Of a stretch of DNA of 64,000 nucleotides, positions 58,697 through 64,000 are shown piece by piece. How positions within the stretch are numbered: the first letter of the stretch is position 1; each line of letters starts with the position of its first letter. The notes beneath the pieces were generated by a model. That model did not search any database. It was given only the letters and a program-made list of their open reading frames with translations, and had not been told where the DNA came from. Position numbers and translations under genes: made by a program. Source of the DNA: Tenacibaculum gallaicum (lineage in GTDB: Bacteria; Bacteroidota; Bacteroidia; Flavobacteriales; Flavobacteriaceae); contig NZ_QUNS01000003.1 in NCBI RefSeq assembly GCF_003387615.1, positions 1 to 64,000 on the forward strand, in the 5' to 3' direction.

Positions 58697-61399
58697 TTGC
58701 GAGCAAATCCAACTTACATACTTTTAGCTTTCTGTCTTTTTTGTTTTCAATTAAGTACTGCACAAGAATTTGGCAAGAAAGGTATTACTCCTCAAAAAAC
58801 TAGCAAAGACTCTATATTTACTAGTCCTAAAGACACTTTAATAGGTTTAAAAAGCAATGCTCTTATTAACAAAAAAAGAGATACTGTTGTTAACGATTCT
58901 ATTAAACCAAAAGAAGTAATTGACGGTATTATTACTCATGATGCTGAAGATTACACCATACAAAACGCCAAAGACAAAACAATTACCCTATATAATAAAG
59001 CCCAAGTAACATATACTGACATTGACTTAAAAGCTGGAATTATTATTCTGGATTATAAAAACAATATGGTATATGCTAAAGGTATAAAAGATAGCACAGG
59101 GTATCATCAAAGACCTCAATTTAAGCAAGGAGGACAAGAATCTGAACAAGACTCTATTCTTTTTAACTTTAAAACTAAGAAAGCTTTAGTTTATGGTGTT
59201 AAAACAAATCAAGCAGGAATTATTACTTATGGAGAAAAAACAAAACGGGTAAATGACTCTACTATTTATATGCGTCGATTGCGTTTTACTACTTCAAAAA
59301 AGAAAATTCCAGATTATTATATTCAAACAAATAAAGCAAAACTAGTTCCTGGTAAAAAGATTATTGTTGGTGGTAGTAATTTAGTATTGGCAGACGTTCC
59401 TACTCCTGTATATTTACCGTTTGCATATTTTCCTTTAACAGATAAAAGAACTTCAGGGTTTATTATTCCTTCTTGGGGAGAAAGTAATAATCAAGGTTTT
59501 TTTATGCAAAATGGAGGATACTATTTTGCTTTAAGTGACTACTTTGATTTAACCGTATTAGGAGATTTATATACCAATGGTAGTTGGGGATTAAATGCTT
59601 CCTCTAACTATTATGTTCGTTATAAATTTAGCGGAAACTTTAGTGTTCGTTTTGAAAATATTATTAGAGGTATACGTGGTTTAAGCGATTATCAAAAGTC
59701 CACCAATTTCAACCTTAGATGGAGCCATAGTCAAGATTCTAAGGCGAGTCCAAACTCTCGTTTTTCTGCTTCTGTTAACTTAGGTAGTAGCAAGTATTAT
59801 CGTCAATCTTTAAACGAATTTAATAGTTCTCAGTTCTTAAACAACACGTTGAGTTCATCTATTTCATACTATAAAAATTTTGTAGGTACTCCTTTTAATG
59901 TTAGCGTAACTGCTACTCATTCGCAAAATACCAATACAGAATCCATTACTATGACGCTTCCATCATTACAACTTAATATGGATCGTATTTATCCTTTTGC
60001 TGGAAAAGGTGGAATTAAAAAGAACCCTATTCAAAAAATGGGTATTAATTATAGTATGCAAGGTCAATATCAAATTAATACCACAGATGACGAGTTTTTT
60101 ACTGCTAAAATGTTTGAAACGGCAAAAAAAGGTATACAACATAATTTAAGCACCAATACCAGTTTAAAAGCTTTTAAATATTTTACATTATCACCTAGTG
60201 TGAATTATAAGGATGTTTGGTACTTTGATCAAATTAAAAAGCGATACGACCCTACTGCTATAAACAGTGATGGTAATTTAGGAGCTGCAGTTAACGATAC
60301 TATTAGTGGATTTACTAGATATAATGAATATAATTTTGGAGTTTCTTTATCTACAAACATCTACGGTACATTTAACTTTAAAAAAGGTCGTTTAAAAGCA
60401 ATTCGTCATACAATTAGACCCTCTATTTCTTACGGATATCGTCCTAATTTTGCTAATGATCATGATTTAACAATTCGCCAAAGTTCTGATCCAAATGATC
60501 TATTAACCTACTCTCCTTTTGAAGGAGGTATTTATGGAACACCAGGAAGTGGAGTTTCAAATTCTATCGGTATTTCCGTAAACAATGTTTTAGAGGCTAA
60601 AGTAGCACCGAAAGACCCTGACAGTGATGAAGAGGATAAAAAAATCACCATTCTTAACAATTTAAACTTTAGTACAAGTTATAACATAGCTGCTGATAGT
60701 TTACGCTGGTCTCCTGTGAGAGCAAATGCTGGTACGCGTCTTTTTAAAGACAAGCTAGCTTTAAACATGAATGCTACTTTTGATCCGTATCAAGTAAACA
60801 GCAAAGGACAAAGAATAAATAAGTTTAACGGTAGTCTCCTTAGAATGACTAATTTGGGGGTAACAGCTAATTATTCCATTTCTAGTAAAGATTTTGAAAA
60901 GAATAAAGATGGTGAAGATGACGCTGACAACAAAAATGGAAATGGCGCACAGGATACACCAGATGTTTTTGGAGAAGGTATAGGCTCTACTAATGGGTTT
61001 CCTAACAACACCAATAACAAAAATAAAGAAGGCGAAACAAAAGAAACAGAACTCTACAAAGCCAAAATACCTTGGACTCTTAATTTAGCTTACAGTATGA
61101 GTTATACGAATAACGGATTAACAAGCCAAATAGGTAATAATACGTTAATGTTTAGTGGTGATGTAGAACTCTCCCCTAAATGGAAAGTTGGTTTTTCTTC
61201 TGGTTATGATGTTAAAGACAATGCTTTTACTTATACTAGATTAAACTTTTCAAGAGATTTAGATAGCTGGCGATTTAATTTTAACTGGACTCCTTTTGGT
61301 GTTAACTCTTCTTATAATTTCTTTATTGGGGTGAAGTCTTCAGTATTGAGCGATTTAAAATGGGATAAAAACAAACCACCAGATAGAGTATTATTTTAA
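58697..61399 (+). CDS. lptD: LPS-assembly outer membrane protein LptD
   Basis: The 900-residue protein begins with a signal peptide (PTYILLAFCLFCFQLSTAQ), has an N-terminal OstA/LptA-like region (KDKTITLYNKAQVTYTDIDLKAGIIILDYKNNMVYAKG, about 95-145, and YIQTNKAKLVPGKKIIVGGSNLVLADVPTPVYLPFAYFPL, about 208-250) and a long beta-barrel built of alternating aromatic strands. It inserts LPS into the outer leaflet. The start is a TTG at 58697, as no ATG lies ahead of the signal peptide. A low-complexity acidic Asn-rich loop (NKDGEDDADNKNGNG) interrupts the barrel near residue 740. ridA follows 46 bp later. Confidence 0.9.
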   Translation: MRANPTYILLAFCLFCFQLSTAQEFGKKGITPQKTSKDSIFTSPKDTLIGLKSNALINKKRDTVVNDSIKPKEVIDGIITHDAEDYTIQNAKDKTITLYNKAQVTYTDIDLKAGIIILDYKNNMVYAKGIKDSTGYHQRPQFKQGGQESEQDSILFNFKTKKALVYGVKTNQAGIITYGEKTKRVNDSTIYMRRLRFTTSKKKIPDYYIQTNKAKLVPGKKIIVGGSNLVLADVPTPVYLPFAYFPLTDKRTSGFIIPSWGESNNQGFFMQNGGYYFALSDYFDLTVLGDLYTNGSWGLNASSNYYVRYKFSGNFSVRFENIIRGIRGLSDYQKSTNFNLRWSHSQDSKASPNSRFSASVNLGSSKYYRQSLNEFNSSQFLNNTLSSSISYYKNFVGTPFNVSVTATHSQNTNTESITMTLPSLQLNMDRIYPFAGKGGIKKNPIQKMGINYSMQGQYQINTTDDEFFTAKMFETAKKGIQHNLSTNTSLKAFKYFTLSPSVNYKDVWYFDQIKKRYDPTAINSDGNLGAAVNDTISGFTRYNEYNFGVSLSTNIYGTFNFKKGRLKAIRHTIRPSISYGYRPNFANDHDLTIRQSSDPNDLLTYSPFEGGIYGTPGSGVSNSIGISVNNVLEAKVAPKDPDSDEEDKKITILNNLNFSTSYNIAADSLRWSPVRANAGTRLFKDKLALNMNATFDPYQVNSKGQRINKFNGSLLRMTNLGVTANYSISSKDFEKNKDGEDDADNKNGNGAQDTPDVFGEGIGSTNGFPNNTNNKNKEGETKETELYKAKIPWTLNLAYSMSYTNNGLTSQIGNNTLMFSGDVELSPKWKVGFSSGYDVKDNAFTYTRLNFSRDLDSWRFNFNWTPFGVNSSYNFFIGVKSSVLSDLKWDKNKPPDRVLF

Positions 61400-61445
61400 A
61401 ACATTAAATATTTGGCAAAATTTTTAATCCAGAAACTTAACAAAA

Positions 61446-61826
61446 ATGAAAAAAATAATTACAACTGATAAAGCCCCTGCCCCAATTGGCCCATATAATC
61501 AAGCGGTACTTAGTGGGAATACTTTATACACTTCTGGACAAATTGCGATTAATCCTGAAACCGGTGATTTAGTTTTAGATTCTATTGAAGTAGAAACACA
61601 ACAAGTAATGCTAAACATGAAAGAGGTATTAGCCGCTGCTGGCATGACATTTGAAAATGTTATTAAAACTTCTATTTTTATTTCAGACATGCATAACTTT
61701 TCAAAAATTAATGCTGTTTATGGTGAATATTTTAACGATGCTACTGCTCCTGCTCGTGAAACTGTGGAAGTTGCTAACTTACCTAAGTTTGTAAATGTTG
61801 AAATTAGTATGATTGCTGTTAAATAA
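61446..61826 (+). CDS. ridA: RidA-family enamine/imine deaminase
   Basis: The 126-residue protein has the RidA pattern: DKAPAPIGPYNQAVLSGNTLYTSGQIAINPETG (residues 8-40), VLAAAGMTFENVIKTSIFI and the C-terminal APARETVEVANLPKFVNVEISMIA with the catalytic Arg (about 105). It hydrolyses reactive 2-aminoacrylate and related imines. It follows lptD by 46 bp and may be read from the same transcript. Confidence 0.95.
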   Translation: MKKIITTDKAPAPIGPYNQAVLSGNTLYTSGQIAINPETGDLVLDSIEVETQQVMLNMKEVLAAAGMTFENVIKTSIFISDMHNFSKINAVYGEYFNDATAPARETVEVANLPKFVNVEISMIAVK

Positions 61827-61913
61827 TAGTTTTTTAAAAAAATGTTTTTTATCTGACGATATCACTTCTTTAAAACAACGGGTACTTTAACCATTATGAG
61901 CAATGCAAAACAA

Positions 61914-62537
61914 ATGAAAAGAATTTTAACTCTAGTAGTATTGACAATTTTCACTGTTAATCTTCAAGCCCAGAAAAAGGAAAATACGAAAACAGCCTTA
62001 ATATTAATTGACATTCAAAATGATTACTTTCCAAATGGAAAAATGGAACTCTCACAACCTGAAAAAGCAAGTTTAAATGCTAAGAAAGTTTTGAATGAAT
62101 TTAGAAGTAAAAAACTTCCTGTTATCCATATTCAACATAAATCAACTCGCTCTGGTTCTTCTTTTTTTATTCCAAAAACTCAAGGTGTGGAGATTCACAA
62201 AAACGTGAAGCCAATAGACGGGGAAAATATAATAACCAAACACTTTCCAAACAGTTTTAGAGAAACAGAATTGCTGAAAATTTTAAATGAAATAAGAGTA
62301 GAAAAGTTAGTGATTTGTGGAATGATGACACATATGTGCGTGGATGCAACAACAAGAGCAGCCAAAGACTTTGGTTTTGAATGTATTGTTATTGGAGATG
62401 CTTGTGCAACCAAAGATTTAGAAGTAAATGGAGAAAATGTAAAAGCTAGCGAAGTTCAAAAATCTTTTCTAGCCGCCTTAGATTATTATTATTCAGACGT
62501 ATTGACAACTGAAAATTTTCTTAAAAACCATAAATAA
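61914..62537 (+). CDS. Exported cysteine hydrolase of the isochorismatase family
   Basis: The 207-residue product starts MKRILTLVVLTIFTVNLQAQ, a clear signal peptide, when Met at 61914 is used; an ATG 18 bp upstream would add MSNAKQ. The mature protein has the catalytic triad: Asp in ALILIDIQNDYFP (about 29), Lys in IITKHFPNSF (about 104) and Cys in VICGMMTHMCVDATTRAAKD (about 137-140). The family hydrolyses amides or vinyl ethers such as nicotinamide and isochorismate. An exported member is unusual. The substrate is unknown. Confidence 0.85.
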   Translation: MKRILTLVVLTIFTVNLQAQKKENTKTALILIDIQNDYFPNGKMELSQPEKASLNAKKVLNEFRSKKLPVIHIQHKSTRSGSSFFIPKTQGVEIHKNVKPIDGENIITKHFPNSFRETELLKILNEIRVEKLVICGMMTHMCVDATTRAAKDFGFECIVIGDACATKDLEVNGENVKASEVQKSFLAALDYYYSDVLTTENFLKNHK

Positions 62538-62583
62538 GCGTTATACACAAGACAAGGGGCGAAACGTTTTAATAAGTTACCAT

Positions 62584-62613
62584 AAAAAGAGAAACAATTA
62601 TGTTTCTCTTTTT
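62584..62613. terminator. Bidirectional terminator between the hydrolase gene and mgsA
   Basis: A 12-bp stem AAAAAGAGAAAC with its complement and a 6-nt loop lies between converging genes. Confidence 0.88.
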
Positions 62614-62625
62614 ATTTATAATCTT

Positions 62626-62988
62626 TTAAATTGCTTTAATTAATAATTCTGCGGTAGATGGGTTTGTAGCTAACGGTACATCATGCACATCACACAAACG
62701 CATTAACATTGAAATATCTGGTTCGTGTGGGTGCTTTGCTAAAGGATCTCTAAAAAACAATACCATTTGACATTTCCCTTCTGCTACTCTACCAGCAATT
62801 TGTGCATCACCACCAATAGGTCCTGATAAAAATTTTGTTACTTCAAAACCTGCTTTTTCTGCTTTCTCCCCTGTTGTTCCCGTTGAAATTAACTGAACAC
62901 TTTTTTTACGTAAAACTTCTTTGTGTTCATTTAAAAACTGAACCATTTCAGCTTTCATTCCATCATGTGCTATAATTGCTATTTCCAT
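62626..62988 (-). CDS. mgsA: Methylglyoxal synthase
   Basis: The 120-residue enzyme turns dihydroxyacetone phosphate into methylglyoxal, bypassing lower glycolysis when phosphate is short. It shows IAHDGMKAEMVQF (residues 6-18), the phosphate loop STGTTGEKAEKAG (about 36-48), SGPIGGDAQIAGRVAEG (catalytic Asp about 61) and FFRDPLAKHPHEPDISMLMRLCDVHDVPLATNPSTAE. It lies just downstream of gapA on the same strand with a terminator in between, so two glycolytic-branch genes are neighbours. Confidence 0.95.
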   Translation of the reverse strand: MEIAIIAHDGMKAEMVQFLNEHKEVLRKKSVQLISTGTTGEKAEKAGFEVTKFLSGPIGGDAQIAGRVAEGKCQMVLFFRDPLAKHPHEPDISMLMRLCDVHDVPLATNPSTAELLIKAI

Positions 62989-63007
62989 AAAATAGTGTTT
63001 AAAAAAA

Positions 63008-63030
63008 TATTCCCGCTAAAAGCGGGAATA
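63008..63030 (-). terminator. gapA terminator
   Basis: A 10-bp stem TATTCCCGCT/AGCGGGAATA with a 3-nt loop is followed on the reverse strand by seven T. Confidence 0.9.
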
Positions 63031-63055
63031 CAATATTACAAAATATTTTATGTTT

Positions 63056-64000
<945 letters not shown>

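Overview
The window reads as chromosomal DNA of a Flavobacteriaceae-type Bacteroidota, probably a marine one; the genus cannot be fixed from sequence alone (Tenacibaculum-like is a guess). Reasons: AT-rich DNA, almost no Shine-Dalgarno sequences, many promoters with the Bacteroidota -7 box TAnnTTTG, several lipoproteins ending their signal in (S/T/A)C, a menaquinone pathway, and families typical of this group (EttA, CAL67264-type membrane protein, HU-DUF4469, split membrane Fe-S oxidoreductase, LptD). No rRNA, tRNA or CRISPR was seen.

Layout. 1-2,700: a disturbed zone holding the tail of an IS3-like transposase, several families of short palindromic repeats, a GIY-YIG nuclease gene bracketed by inverted copies of one repeat, hutG, and an HU-DUF4469 protein. 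2,700-4,715: a Crp/Fnr regulator followed by a tautomerase-SDR-NTF2-like operon with a possible Crp-type operator. 4,778-5,650: secreted HEIGH metalloprotease. 5,890-10,160: leuACDB operon with translational coupling. 10,290-13,550: TPR-like protein, two broken small genes (one a DUF1493 relic) and a nitronate monooxygenase. 13,640-19,710: mnmA, MORN and HEAT-like proteins, a beta/gamma-crystallin-like lipoprotein, a double-glycine-leader peptide, a sterol-desaturase-like hydroxylase and a YkgJ protein. 19,830-24,745: argS, lpdA, metal-binding-type lipoprotein, alpha/beta hydrolase and a second double-glycine-leader, Cys-rich peptide. 25,226-31,341: ettA, a four-helix-bundle (IVP) gene flanked by heptamer arrays, fadH, small lipoproteins, MarR. 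31,400-35,280: a redox/stress operon (DoxX, OsmC, FMN reductase, CDGSH Fe-S protein, GNAT, cysteine-less glutaredoxin-like) divergent from a MarR-GNAT fusion and a cupin. 35,379-43,760: a PSD/PsiD-like decarboxylase, the glyoxylate shunt (aceB, aceA) divergent from a RamB/ScfR-like regulator, and an acyl-CoA carboxylase subunit. 43,778-47,740: MORN/TM protein, yebC, small membrane proteins. 47,744-52,948: menaquinone genes menA, menC, menE with an MBL hydrolase, an SRPBCC protein and a CPBP protease. 53,037-64,000: two paralogous lipoproteins, an EtfD-like split oxidoreductase, MlaD, an amidase, lptD, ridA, an exported isochorismatase-fold protein, mgsA and a gapA cut by the window end.

The most unusual signals are (i) short repeats tied to small stand-alone genes (GIY-YIG with 25-bp inverted repeats; IVP gene with inverted 7-bp-period arrays), including one repeat copy fixed in frame inside menE; (ii) two orphan double-glycine-leader peptides with matching leaders; (iii) a candidate operator set between aceB and a RamB-like regulator; and (iv) a PsiD-type decarboxylase. 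Start codons were moved downstream of the first possible start wherever a TAnnTTTG box lies inside the apparent 5' extension.
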